From Nitrospira sp. (lineage in GTDB: Bacteria; Nitrospirota; Nitrospiria; Nitrospirales; Nitrospiraceae): 64,000 bases of DNA. The stretch lies in the NCBI GenBank assembly GCA_018242765.1, contig JAFEBH010000013.1:113212-177211 (forward strand), given 5' to 3'. A model generated the notes under the pieces. The model was not told the origin of the DNA and searched no databases. It saw only the letters and a list, made by a program, of their open reading frames with translations. The position numbers were made by a program, and so were the translations under genes. Positions 28,146 through 36,701 of the stretch are shown one piece after another (position 1 is the first letter of the stretch; each line of letters opens with the position of its first letter).

Positions 28146-31100
28146 TCATGTTGATCTCCTCTCGAGCTCGGCCTGAAAGATCCGGCTGGCGTGGGCAAAT
28201 GCCTCAGTCAGTGGGGCCACCAATGGTTCGGCTTCCTTGAGCTGTCCCTGGCGACTGAGGTCTTCGAGTTGATGACATAGTTCAGATAGTGAGACGGCTC
28301 CGAGCATCGCGCTTCTTGATCGGAGGCAATGGGCTGCCTGGCTCACGGTCTGAGCATTTTCATCGGCCATCCCCTGGCGAAGTGTTGCCACCACATCGTG
28401 AGAGTCAGCCAGATACACTGACAAGATTCTTGCCAGCATATCCGGTTTCCCCGCTCGTTGGAGGTCCGTAATCGACTTCCAGGCGCTCTGATCAACGATG
28501 AAGGCAGCATCTGAATCTGAGGCGAGGACCGAAGTGCCGGATATGGAAGTCATAAGGTCGGGTTGTCTTGAAACGAGAGATTCCTGGTCATCGGCCCTTG
28601 GTTTCAGGGGAAGCCAAGAGGTCAAGACGGCATGCAGTTGCTCCATTGAGAACGGCTTTGAGATGTAATCGCTCATTCCGCTGGACAGGCACTGTTCACG
28701 ATCACCTGGCGTTGCATGGGCCGTAAGAGCAATAATGGGTATCGGAGATCGTGATTCTTGTTGTTCCCATTCACGGATTTGTGTAGTGGCCTCGAACCCA
28801 TCCATTTCCGGCATTTGGCAATCCATCAGGATTACATCGTGGCGAGACTGTTTTGCACGATCGACCACTTCTCGGCCGTTCTGAGCAACGGTCACGGTAC
28901 ATCCCATGCTTTGGAGCATCAGGAGGGCGATTTCTTGGTTCACCATGTTATCTTCTCCGAGGAGGATGTGACCTGATAAGGTCGGTGTCATCGGTGCCGA
29001 TTGAGCTTGCTGCGTCGTGAGCGGTTCATCGGCGAGCGCAGTGACCAACGCTTGGTGCAGAGCGTGGAACCGGAGTGGTTTGGTCACATACTGCATGTGG
29101 ATCGACGGGGTGTCCTCCTCAGCCTCCGCCCTTCTGATGAGCGAGACGAGTCGGATGATCTTGACCGATTGCAAGGTCGAGTCGGAGAGTAATGTTTGGA
29201 CGATTTGGGTGTCGGTCATATTGTCGAAACGTTCGTCGATCACCGCGATGACCGGCCCTTTTTCTATGGCGAGCCCCGTCATGATGTGCTCGAGGAATTC
29301 ACCTTCGCTGTCGGCTATGTGTGGGGAAATACCCCATGAGGAGAAGTATTGTGTCAGGACATGGCGGGTAGAGGAGGATTCGACTGCTGCGCACAGGCAA
29401 AGATCCGCAGAAAAAGCATCTCTATCGAGCGGGACGAGGGCATCAGGTTGAAGCAGGAACGGGAGAATGACCCAGAAGGTGCTGCCTTTCCCGATCTCAC
29501 TTTCGACGCCGATGGTGCCACCCATCAGTTTGCTGAGCTGTTTGCAGATACTCAGACCAAGACCTGTTCCGCCGTGAACGCGAGTCGAGGCCCCATCCAC
29601 CTGAGAAAAGGATCGAAAGAGTTTTGCTTGCCCTTCCGGGCTGATACCGGAACCTGTGTCCATGACGGTGAGCTTGATTCGGGCCGGCTCGTTCATTCCC
29701 GATGCCGGAGACTCGAGGGTCACGCGTATGCTGACCTCACCTTCCTGGGTAAATTTGATCGCGTTTCCAAGCAGGTTCGTGACGATTTGGCGGATACGGA
29801 TGGGGTCTCCCTTTACCGCGGTGGGAACGGAGGGGGCATAGTCCACCAGAAAGTGAAGCCCTTTCCGTTGGGCTCGTTCTGCCAACTGTTCAGCCGTGCG
29901 CTCCACGATGTCACGTAAATCGATCGGTACTGAGTGGATCTCCAGTTTACCGGCCTCGATCTTCGAAAAATCAAGAATGTCATTGATCAAGGTCAAGAGG
30001 GTGTCGCCGGAGTTGTGGATCGTCTCGACGTAGTGGCGTTGGGTCTCTGAGAGCGTTGTGCGCGCAAGGATCTCCGTCATCCCGATGACGCCGTTCATGG
30101 GGGTTCGGATTTCGTGGCTCATGTTCGCCAGGAATTCGGCCTTCGCTTTTGTTGCATCCTCTGCCGCCAGCTTTGCAATGGCCAACGCTTCTTCCGACTC
30201 ACGGCGCCGTGCAGCCTCGAGAACCAATGTCATGAAATTTGCCAAGGCTTGGGCGAATTGTTGCTCATCAGAGGCCCACTCTCGGGAGGAGTCGAGGTGC
30301 TCGATCGAGACGACGCCGGACAGTTTCCTCTGCGTATGAAACGGGGCATCAAGCCGTGCGCCTGGCGAGAGGATTGCGCTGGCCAGTTCCTGAAAGGTCG
30401 GGTTGTCTATCGCCTGTGCTGCCGCAATGAGCTGTCCATGGTCAAGAGCCGACAGGTAGTGCGGGTATTGACTGCGAAGCAGTTTTTGACCGAAGGTATG
30501 TTGTGCGTTGAGTCGATCATAGTGATCGAGGCAGTAGAGCGACTGGGTTTGCTCGTCATAAATCCAGACGCTGACTCGATCGACGACGAGCGCGTGTGCC
30601 GCAATCGTGGTCAATTGCTTCGCCGTAACGGGGAGTGATCCTTCGAACACTGTGCGGTCTTGGACCAAGGCCAGGGTCGCGCTCTGTTGTTGGTGTAACC
30701 GTTCCTCCTTCGTGACCAAAGACTGATTCGTTGCTTGAAGAAGGGTCGCCTGTGCTTCCGCCTGCTGTTTCGCACCCACTGCTCCAACCAATTCCAGCTG
30801 GGCCTGCAGCTGTGCTGTCATCGCCAGACTGTTTGCCAAGGCAATGGCCACCTGGTCGGCCAATCGGCGAGCGTACGTCACATCTTGAGAAGGAGCAGAT
30901 TTCCGTTGTCGATAGGCGAGCACCAATGCTCCACTGACACGTTCGTTCACGATGATCGGAAAGATGATGAACAGCGAGAGGCCTGGTCGCATCATCAGGG
31001 AAAGATAAGAGGGAAGAGCAGTCGCCGGTACCGCCATATGGTGTGGATGGGCGCTCATGGCAGCCAGATGTTCCTCGGAGAATTGACACTGATAAGTCTT

Positions 31101-32330
31101 GATCTCCTCTGATTGGTGCTGAATGTAGCGGACGGACAATTCGGTGGGCCCGGTGTTTTGGGGATCGACGAAAGTCATTCCCACGGCATCACACGCGATA
31201 CTCTCCGTGATGCGGGACTGCACGATTTTCACCATGGTAGCCGGTTCATGGCTCGAGAGAATGGCCTGACTGATCGTCGAAATGGTCTCCAGCATCTGAA
31301 ACTGTTGATTCAGCTTATCCGTCATGCTGTTGAACGAATCGGCCAACTGCTCGAATTCATCGCCGCTCTGAACGGTCACCTGGGTAGAGAAATCTCCGGT
31401 AGCAAGACGGGCGGTACCTTCCATCAACAATGTCACAGGTTGGAGGCTGCGTCGGATGTGAACAAGGCTGAGCAGGACGATGCCACTCAGTGTGCACGCG
31501 ATCACCAGTAGGAATGTGTTGCGGAAATGTTCGACCGGCGCCAAAGCCGAGGTTCGTGTTTGGCTCAGGATAATGATCCATGGTTCGACCAGAAACATGT
31601 GACGGAGCGGCATCGACCAGGCTCCGGCGACATATTCTTGTGTGTCCAATTTCCACATCATCCCATTGCCCATGGGAGCAGCGAGATCGTGCCGACGAAG
31701 GTCTGGGAGCACGACAGGCTGAGCGAAGGTCGAGTAGAGGACCTGACGGCCGCCGTCCTCCACGACGAGATCCGTATCGCCCGGTAACGTCTCCTTGACC
31801 TGTGTGCTCCACAAGACGGTGTCGTCAACGTGTGCGGAGAGAAGGCCGGCCTCCCAGCGCGCGGGATTGACGAGACGAGTCAGCGTGAGTTGCGGAAGCT
31901 GGTTTGCAACGGGGACAATTTCGAGAAGTGATTTGCCCTCCTGGAGATGGGTGGTCTGTGCCTGCGTGAATTCCCGTCGATGAGGACCTGTCGCCGGATT
32001 GAGCCGCACGTCACGGAAGCGATGAGCCAACTCCTTCACCGAGGGGGTGATCGCACCCTCTTCTGTGACGGTGCCGTCTTGTGGCAGTTCGGCTACAATC
32101 CGACTTAGATCTGCCGAGATGGTCAGAAGATGGTCATACAGTACCATGCCCTGGGATTTACTTTCTTGCTTGAGTCGGGCAGCTGATTGTCCAATCAGCT
32201 GTTCCGCGACCTGGCGGTAGGACATCCACCCGAGAAGAGAAGTCGGGACGAGAGCACAAAGTACGAAGAGCCCGAGAAGGCGGCGTCCAATACGACTATG
32301 AACGAGTGAATGGGATAACGTCGTCTGCAT
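28146..32330 (-). CDS. hybrid sensor histidine kinase with GAF, two receiver-like and Hpt domains
   Basis: A 1394-residue membrane kinase with these parts in order: helix 1 (residues about 17-36), a periplasmic sensor of about 230 residues, helix 2 (about 272-292), HAMP (about 293-345), GAF (about 350-500), a second GAF-like domain (about 550-705), HisKA with H739 in MSHEIRTP, and HATPase to about 960 with DTGSGIS and GTGLGLS. A first receiver-like domain follows (about 975-1100; D1032 and K1084 present, upstream acidic pair missing), then a canonical receiver (1120-1240; D1170, K1225) and Hpt with H1334. It could run a complete internal phosphorelay and then needs an external receiver. It is the last gene of a five-gene operon, 12 bases after the pseudopilin gene. 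Confidence 0.92.
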   Translation of the reverse strand: MQTTLSHSLVHSRIGRRLLGLFVLCALVPTSLLGWMSYRQVAEQLIGQSAARLKQESKSQGMVLYDHLLTISADLSRIVAELPQDGTVTEEGAITPSVKELAHRFRDVRLNPATGPHRREFTQAQTTHLQEGKSLLEIVPVANQLPQLTLTRLVNPARWEAGLLSAHVDDTVLWSTQVKETLPGDTDLVVEDGGRQVLYSTFAQPVVLPDLRRHDLAAPMGNGMMWKLDTQEYVAGAWSMPLRHMFLVEPWIIILSQTRTSALAPVEHFRNTFLLVIACTLSGIVLLSLVHIRRSLQPVTLLMEGTARLATGDFSTQVTVQSGDEFEQLADSFNSMTDKLNQQFQMLETISTISQAILSSHEPATMVKIVQSRITESIACDAVGMTFVDPQNTGPTELSVRYIQHQSEEIKTYQCQFSEEHLAAMSAHPHHMAVPATALPSYLSLMMRPGLSLFIIFPIIVNERVSGALVLAYRQRKSAPSQDVTYARRLADQVAIALANSLAMTAQLQAQLELVGAVGAKQQAEAQATLLQATNQSLVTKEERLHQQQSATLALVQDRTVFEGSLPVTAKQLTTIAAHALVVDRVSVWIYDEQTQSLYCLDHYDRLNAQHTFGQKLLRSQYPHYLSALDHGQLIAAAQAIDNPTFQELASAILSPGARLDAPFHTQRKLSGVVSIEHLDSSREWASDEQQFAQALANFMTLVLEAARRRESEEALAIAKLAAEDATKAKAEFLANMSHEIRTPMNGVIGMTEILARTTLSETQRHYVETIHNSGDTLLTLINDILDFSKIEAGKLEIHSVPIDLRDIVERTAEQLAERAQRKGLHFLVDYAPSVPTAVKGDPIRIRQIVTNLLGNAIKFTQEGEVSIRVTLESPASGMNEPARIKLTVMDTGSGISPEGQAKLFRSFSQVDGASTRVHGGTGLGLSICKQLSKLMGGTIGVESEIGKGSTFWVILPFLLQPDALVPLDRDAFSADLCLCAAVESSSTRHVLTQYFSSWGISPHIADSEGEFLEHIMTGLAIEKGPVIAVIDERFDNMTDTQIVQTLLSDSTLQSVKIIRLVSLIRRAEAEEDTPSIHMQYVTKPLRFHALHQALVTALADEPLTTQQAQSAPMTPTLSGHILLGEDNMVNQEIALLMLQSMGCTVTVAQNGREVVDRAKQSRHDVILMDCQMPEMDGFEATTQIREWEQQESRSPIPIIALTAHATPGDREQCLSSGMSDYISKPFSMEQLHAVLTSWLPLKPRADDQESLVSRQPDLMTSISGTSVLASDSDAAFIVDQSAWKSITDLQRAGKPDMLARILSVYLADSHDVVATLRQGMADENAQTVSQAAHCLRSRSAMLGAVSLSELCHQLEDLSRQGQLKEAEPLVAPLTEAFAHASRIFQAELERRST

Positions 32331-32342
32331 GGCTTCAATAAG

Positions 32343-33179
32343 CTAGAAGTTCCTGGCCAAGCCGTAATATCCACCATCACTCGCTCGAATGACATCATCG
32401 TGACTTTTCTGCGCCGTCAGTGGCTTCACTGAATCTCTGTCCTTTCCCATACTGTAAATATCAAAGTCCGAGCTTATGGGGTGAAGGTGACGATCTTTCC
32501 TCGCTCCACCCTGGCCGCAATTGGCCCCGCCGCCATTACCACCCCCATTACCTCCGCCACCATTACTTCCCGCATTCCCACTGCCCCCGCCGTTTCCACC
32601 GCCATTACCACCCCCCGCACCCGAGCCAGCACCTCCACCATTTCCGCCAGCATTTCCACCGCCACCCGCGTTACCGCCAGCAGCAAGGTGTAGGTAGCCG
32701 TGACGCTGTTCAGTATTGGCAGTCGATGAGACAAACCATTCGCCGTCTGCTGAGAACGAGTAATTGGCGGGGATGAATTGTGGACCGTTATTGTGACGTA
32801 ATTTCAGTTTGGCCAGACTGGAAATATCGTCGATTGTTTCGCAATTGATACGGTAATACTGATAGGGAGTCCCCCAGGGATCTAGCATGGTGCTACGCCC
32901 GATGTCTGTGAGGCTATCGGGGTATGTTCCGGTGCCCAACGCGAATCCTTTAATGTCCTTGGTGATCGCGTACAGTTCGGAAATGGCTCGTGCCACCCGT
33001 GCCTTCTCGATAAATTCCATGTAATTCGGGACGGCCAGAGCGGCCAAGACGCCCACGATTGAGATAGCCAGCATGAGTTCGATGAGGCTAAAGCCATCAG
33101 TGTGCAAGAGATACGATCGGCACGCTCGGCTCGGGCGAAACGGGGGCATCTCCCAAATGGATTCGCTCTCGTGTTTCAT
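32343..33179 (-). CDS. GspG-like pseudopilin with inserted domain and Gly/Asn-rich tract
   Basis: A 278-residue class III-signal protein. The prepilin peptidase site is G29-F30 in TDGFSLIELMLA, with the conserved glutamate 5 of the mature protein at E34 and a 20-residue hydrophobic helix. Residues 95-110 (STMLDPWGTPYQYYRI) and 229-278 (DRHLHPISSDFDIYSMGKDR to the C-terminal GYYGLARNF) match the major pseudopilin GspG core, including the C-terminal loop that binds calcium in that family. Between them sits an extra segment: about 55 residues of unknown fold (111-167), then 58 residues almost only Gly, Asn, Ala and Ser (168-225). It lies between a HAMP gene and the hybrid kinase gene, not beside secretion genes. 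Confidence 0.85.
   Translation of the reverse strand: MKHESESIWEMPPFRPSRACRSYLLHTDGFSLIELMLAISIVGVLAALAVPNYMEFIEKARVARAISELYAITKDIKGFALGTGTYPDSLTDIGRSTMLDPWGTPYQYYRINCETIDDISSLAKLKLRHNNGPQFIPANYSFSADGEWFVSSTANTEQRHGYLHLAAGGNAGGGGNAGGNGGGAGSGAGGGNGGGNGGGSGNAGSNGGGGNGGGNGGGANCGQGGARKDRHLHPISSDFDIYSMGKDRDSVKPLTAQKSHDDVIRASDGGYYGLARNF
32505..32678 (-). repeat. degenerate repeat encoding the Gly/Asn-rich tract
   Basis: A low-complexity stretch made of units like GGTGGTAATGGCGGTGGA on the minus strand, encoding residues 168-225 of the pseudopilin. The irregular units suggest growth by slippage or unequal exchange. It interrupts the GspG core and could vary in length between strains. Confidence 0.75.
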
Positions 33180-33188
33180 AGGGCTCGT

Positions 33189-33932
33189 CTAGTTGCTATG
33201 AGTCTTGAACGCATCCAGGGAGGACTTGAGTACTGACAAATTCTGTTCCATTTGTTTTGCGAGCGTGGCTAAGGCAGGATCCTCTTTCGCCGTAGCCAGT
33301 TCCCTGATCCGGGTGGCATCGAGGGCCAGTAAGACTTGCACATGTTTGAGTGCGATGATCTTCGATTGCAGCTGAACCGTCATGTGATTGACCAGATCAA
33401 CCTCCGGGGTCAAATAGTCCCCTTGACGCAACGTGGTTCGAACGCAGAGGTTGCCGTTGCCGATCTGAGGGAATACATGTTTAAGCCGAGCGAGTGGGCC
33501 GGCCACCCGATGCATCAGCCGTATCGAGTGCATGCAATGGATGAAGACCACAAGACTTGCACCGAGTGCCCAGGGCCAGAATTTGGCGTGGAGGTTGAGG
33601 AGGTCGTTGGCGACGACGGCTCGCTCTTGCCAAGATAGCGCGGGATTATCGAGCGCTTGTAGGAGAGGTGTGAACACGGGAATGGCCAGCAACACGAAGA
33701 TGATCAACGAATAGATGATGACCTGACTCAGCATACGGATCTGCATCGGGTGCACCATGTTGACCACACGCCGGGTGTGAGGACGGTCAGCCTGAGATGC
33801 CGCATCTGTGCGACCAGGTGGTACGACGGTGAGCGGGGGGGTCTGGCGGGGAGATTCCTTTATGGGGTTTGGTTCAGCCGGTGAGCCACGGTCCTGTTCT
33901 GATGTGCCGGTCGCGCGAAGTGGGTGCCCCAT
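33189..33932 (-). CDS. membrane protein with HAMP domain and no output domain (paralogue 1)
   Basis: A 247-residue protein. A 57-residue Pro-rich cytoplasmic tail precedes helix 1 (about 66-90), a short external loop of about 28 residues (ALSWQERAVVANDLLNLHAK), helix 2 (about 119-137) and a HAMP domain starting at HRVAGPLARL. The C-terminal 55 residues are a probable coiled coil. No methyl-accepting, kinase or cyclase output is present. The external loop and the WPW motif before helix 2 match the next gene upstream, so the two are paralogues. It is 2 bases downstream of that gene and 9 bases upstream of the pseudopilin gene. Role unknown; a transducer partner of the kinase is a guess. Confidence 0.75.
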   Translation of the reverse strand: MGHPLRATGTSEQDRGSPAEPNPIKESPRQTPPLTVVPPGRTDAASQADRPHTRRVVNMVHPMQIRMLSQVIIYSLIIFVLLAIPVFTPLLQALDNPALSWQERAVVANDLLNLHAKFWPWALGASLVVFIHCMHSIRLMHRVAGPLARLKHVFPQIGNGNLCVRTTLRQGDYLTPEVDLVNHMTVQLQSKIIALKHVQVLLALDATRIRELATAKEDPALATLAKQMEQNLSVLKSSLDAFKTHSN

Positions 33933-33934
33933 AA

Positions 33935-34600
33935 TTAGGCAGCTTTCATGATCGGTGGTGAGTCCAGCTGAGGAGACTCATCAAATTCAAAACGTTGTTG
34001 CTCCGGCATGCGTTCCATCTCCAACTCGAAGGTTGCCAGACAGCCTTTGAATCGGCGGATCTCTTCGTCAAGTGTGTGCAGCGCAGACGTGATCTGGCCA
34101 GGCGCCTGTGTCTGCGCGCGGACCGCCACTGCTTCATAGGCCTCGGTGACGAGCGCCGAATGGAGGTTGATGGTCTTGATCCGATTCTCAAGGCTATCCA
34201 ACATCGCGTTGAATACCTGTGCTTCCCGATGGAGGTAGTCGTGTTTCCGTAACCGTGCCCGTTGGTGCAGATCGCCGGTCCCGATCGACCGAAAGAGGGT
34301 GGAGAATCGATACAGTGGTCCGGCAATGCGGTGCATGAAATACAGGGAGTGGAGGAGCAGTGCCAGGAAGGTGATGATCAGCCAGGGCCAGATCCGTGAA
34401 TTCAGCTCAAGAAACTGGGATGCCACCTGCGCATGTTGTTCCCAGGATAGGGATGGATCGTAGAGCGGCTGCACCATCGGCAGGAAGATGACGGCATACA
34501 GCATGATCAACAGACAGGCCACGTAGATCAGCGTGGTCCAGACAAACCAGTATTGGATGGGATGAACGAACAACTGTCTTCGTTGAAAAAGACCGATCAT
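33935..34600 (-). CDS. membrane protein with HAMP domain and no output domain (paralogue 2)
   Basis: A 221-residue protein with the same plan as its downstream neighbour: helix 1 (about 19-45), a short external loop (PSLSWEQHAQVASQFLELNS), helix 2 after IWPW (about 73-90) and a HAMP domain beginning at HRIAGPLYRF. A coiled-coil stretch and an acidic Pro-rich tail follow. It lacks the long N-terminal tail of paralogue 1. Its ATG overlaps the stop of the preceding gene (ATGA at 34597-34600). The HRIAGPLYR segment is a common HAMP entry in bacterial receptors. Two neighbouring HAMP proteins could form a heterodimer, but this is inference. Confidence 0.75.
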   Translation of the reverse strand: MIGLFQRRQLFVHPIQYWFVWTTLIYVACLLIMLYAVIFLPMVQPLYDPSLSWEQHAQVASQFLELNSRIWPWLIITFLALLLHSLYFMHRIAGPLYRFSTLFRSIGTGDLHQRARLRKHDYLHREAQVFNAMLDSLENRIKTINLHSALVTEAYEAVAVRAQTQAPGQITSALHTLDEEIRRFKGCLATFELEMERMPEQQRFEFDESPQLDSPPIMKAA

Positions 34601-35031
34601 GATTCCATCGCTTTTCTCGTCCAGATGAGATGTGCCTGGTTCTTGAAGGTGAGGGTGTGATCTTTACTATGGTAATAGAACGATAAGGTTTGTTCATCGC
34701 TTCGAGAATCGCCGTAGGCGATCGTATACAACGTGCGAGGCCCTTCTGCACTCACCTCGATGCGGCGCATGGCTTGCGCATCCAGATGTTCGAAGCCGAC
34801 GCTGAACGACACGCCGCTTGTGGTAAACACCAGCATGCTGTTCTCATATCCCTTTGCCGAAGTGACCCAGGCGCCGACCAACTCATTCGGGCAAGAGACG
34901 GGCTGGTCTCGCACCACAACGCTATAGATGAAACCGACCAGCATCAGCCCGGCGATGGCGATCAAGACCGTCGTTGATCTGCTCGCTGGTTGTTCAGGAG
35001 GATTTGCCGTCGCAGCGGACACTTGTCTCAT
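34597..35031 (-). CDS. membrane-anchored protein of unknown function
   Basis: A 144-residue protein with a short cytoplasmic N-terminus, one membrane helix (residues about 21-41) and an external domain of about 100 residues rich in beta strands. That domain begins VGAWVTSAKGYENSMLVF and ends in a cluster of aromatic residues, a pattern reminiscent of small lipocalin-like barrels, though I cannot name a family. It has a single external cysteine. A GAGGT ribosome-binding site precedes the ATG. It is the first gene of the operon that continues with the HAMP pair, the pseudopilin and the kinase. Confidence 0.65.
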   Translation of the reverse strand: MRQVSAATANPPEQPASRSTTVLIAIAGLMLVGFIYSVVVRDQPVSCPNELVGAWVTSAKGYENSMLVFTTSGVSFSVGFEHLDAQAMRRIEVSAEGPRTLYTIAYGDSRSDEQTLSFYYHSKDHTLTFKNQAHLIWTRKAMES

Positions 35032-35259
35032 GCATACCTCGGTTTCTCTGAGATACGTCGGTCATCAGCTCAGTGATGGCATCGTACCTCGCCTGGCCAA
35101 TGGGTCAACAACTTGATCACTTCCCACAGAGCGGAGAAGAGGAAAAAACTGGACTGTCGGTGCGGATCGATACAACGGTCATACGCTCGGTTACTGATGA
35201 CTGTGGAATGCCGAGGGTGGTGAGTTTGAGGAAACAGCCGGGTTATGGGAGTAACACGT

Positions 35260-36213
35260 TCAGTCGGCAAAGGACTGGGGAGTGGGTACGGAGGATTGGG
35301 GTGATTCGCGCAGCCTCTTGTGTAGCCAGGTCACCAATTCATGGTTCACGCGGTCGGGCTTGTCTTCATGAACGAAGTGTCCGGCATCCGCTAACGTGAC
35401 AGTGGTCAGGTCCCCGACAAACCGGTTCAATCCATCCAGGTTGTGAGCACCCAGGGCCTGATCTTGTAGCCCCCACAAGACCAAGGTGGGAGTTTCGATC
35501 TTGGGATAGCCCAGACCGCGTTGGTGCAGCACCCCTCCGCCACGAAAGGCGGCTCGATAGTAATTCAGCATGGCGCTGAGGGCCCCTGGCGCACAGGCTT
35601 GCTTGCGGTAGCGCTGTACGATGTCGTTGGGTATGTGCTCCCGATGAATCGCCATACGTTCGAAGATCTTTCCGATGATGTAGCCCTGGGCCATGGACAA
35701 GATGGCCTCAGGAAGCCAAGGAATCTGAAATACCCCCATGTACCAGGAGCGGCGCAATTGTCGCCAGCGCCTGAGTTCTCGTTCAAAGCAAGCTGGGTGG
35801 GGGGCATTCAGAATCACAAGGGCTTTGAGTCGTTCCGGATACCGCATGGCATAGTACCAGGCGATGATGCCACCCCAGTCATGCCCAACCAGGATGGTCT
35901 GTGCCGATCCAGCGGCCGTCAGCAGTCCGTTGACGTCATGCAGCAACGACTCGATCGAGTAGGTCCCAAGACCACTGGGACGTGTCGTCCCTCCATAGCC
36001 ACGTAGGTCAGGGGCCCAGACCCGATAGCCGGCTTCTGTCAGTGGCTGAATCTGATATCTCCATGAAATCGAATATTCCGGGAATCCATGCAGACAGAGT
36101 ACCAGCCGGTCTCCGGTTCCAGCCATGGCGACTTGAAAGGACAATTGATTGGCCGAGACCCGGCGATATGAGAGGGCTGCAGCGTGGGGAAGATTCAGGT
36201 CATTCGTGCTCAT
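35260..36213 (-). CDS. alpha/beta-hydrolase, epoxide hydrolase-like
   Basis: A 317-residue soluble hydrolase. The oxyanion motif HGFPE and the nucleophile elbow GHDWGG, with aspartate instead of serine, are the marks of epoxide hydrolases and haloalkane dehalogenases; HGFPE favours the epoxide group. The charge-relay acid is probably D in WGLQDQA and the base H in DAGHFVHED. A cap domain lies between about residues 140 and 230 and carries tyrosines that could act as proton donors. I start at ATG 36213; an in-frame TTG lies 6 bases upstream. It is divergent from the tandem HicB-like gene, with only 45 bases between the starts. Confidence 0.88.
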   Translation of the reverse strand: MSTNDLNLPHAAALSYRRVSANQLSFQVAMAGTGDRLVLCLHGFPEYSISWRYQIQPLTEAGYRVWAPDLRGYGGTTRPSGLGTYSIESLLHDVNGLLTAAGSAQTILVGHDWGGIIAWYYAMRYPERLKALVILNAPHPACFERELRRWRQLRRSWYMGVFQIPWLPEAILSMAQGYIIGKIFERMAIHREHIPNDIVQRYRKQACAPGALSAMLNYYRAAFRGGGVLHQRGLGYPKIETPTLVLWGLQDQALGAHNLDGLNRFVGDLTTVTLADAGHFVHEDKPDRVNHELVTWLHKRLRESPQSSVPTPQSFAD

Positions 36214-36258
36214 GTGCAAAAACTTGGAAAATGCTGGTCAGATCGTGACGGCTTCGCT

Positions 36259-36642
36259 ATGCTCACCGGAATGGAACGACCAAATTGGGTATTTCGGCAA
36301 GATCAGGGCAAATGGCTTGCGCATCCCGAAGGCAACCCGCAGCGGGAAATTCAAGCAGTCTCCTTCGAGGAGCTGCGGAATAAGGTTCAACAGCTGAGTC
36401 AAGACCTCGCAACAAGTCCTCGCGAGGTTCCACGTGTCGAGCGACCCGTAGTCGATCAGCCGCGCCTGGATACACCACGGTATGTGATCTCGCTGGATCA
36501 AGAGAAGTGGTGTGGGTACTTGCAGGGATATCCTGATCAGTCGGCACAAGGAGATTCCTTTGATGAAGTGGAGTTCAAGTTAAGTCTTCTCTGGCGTGAT
36601 CTCGTCAACAGAAAATCTCCTACCCTCCGGAAAGCGGCCTGA
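36259..36642 (+). CDS. tandem HicB-like repeat protein
   Basis: A 127-residue protein containing two copies of a 45-residue unit: WVFRQDQGKWLAHPEGNPQ with VSFEELRNKV, and YVISLDQEKWCGYLQGYPDQ with DSFDEVEFKL. Each unit follows the strand-strand-helix order of the HicB/partial RNase H fold found in antitoxins and regulators. No HicA toxin gene is next to it and no DNA-binding domain is visible. The start is uncertain: ATG 36259, ATG 36271 or GTG 36184 (the last overlaps the divergent hydrolase gene). Function unknown. Confidence 0.6.
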   Translation: MLTGMERPNWVFRQDQGKWLAHPEGNPQREIQAVSFEELRNKVQQLSQDLATSPREVPRVERPVVDQPRLDTPRYVISLDQEKWCGYLQGYPDQSAQGDSFDEVEFKLSLLWRDLVNRKSPTLRKAA

Positions 36643-36701
36643 ACCCTGCGTCCTTTTGGCTCGCCTGTTTCTCGTCAGAAGGTGCGGCACTGGCTCGAGA
36701 G

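Noticed and set aside
32505..32678. Gly/Asn-rich tract as a CRISPR-like or tandem DNA repeat array
   Set aside because: Units are irregular with no spacers and stay in frame in a pseudopilin gene, so it is a coding low-complexity tract.
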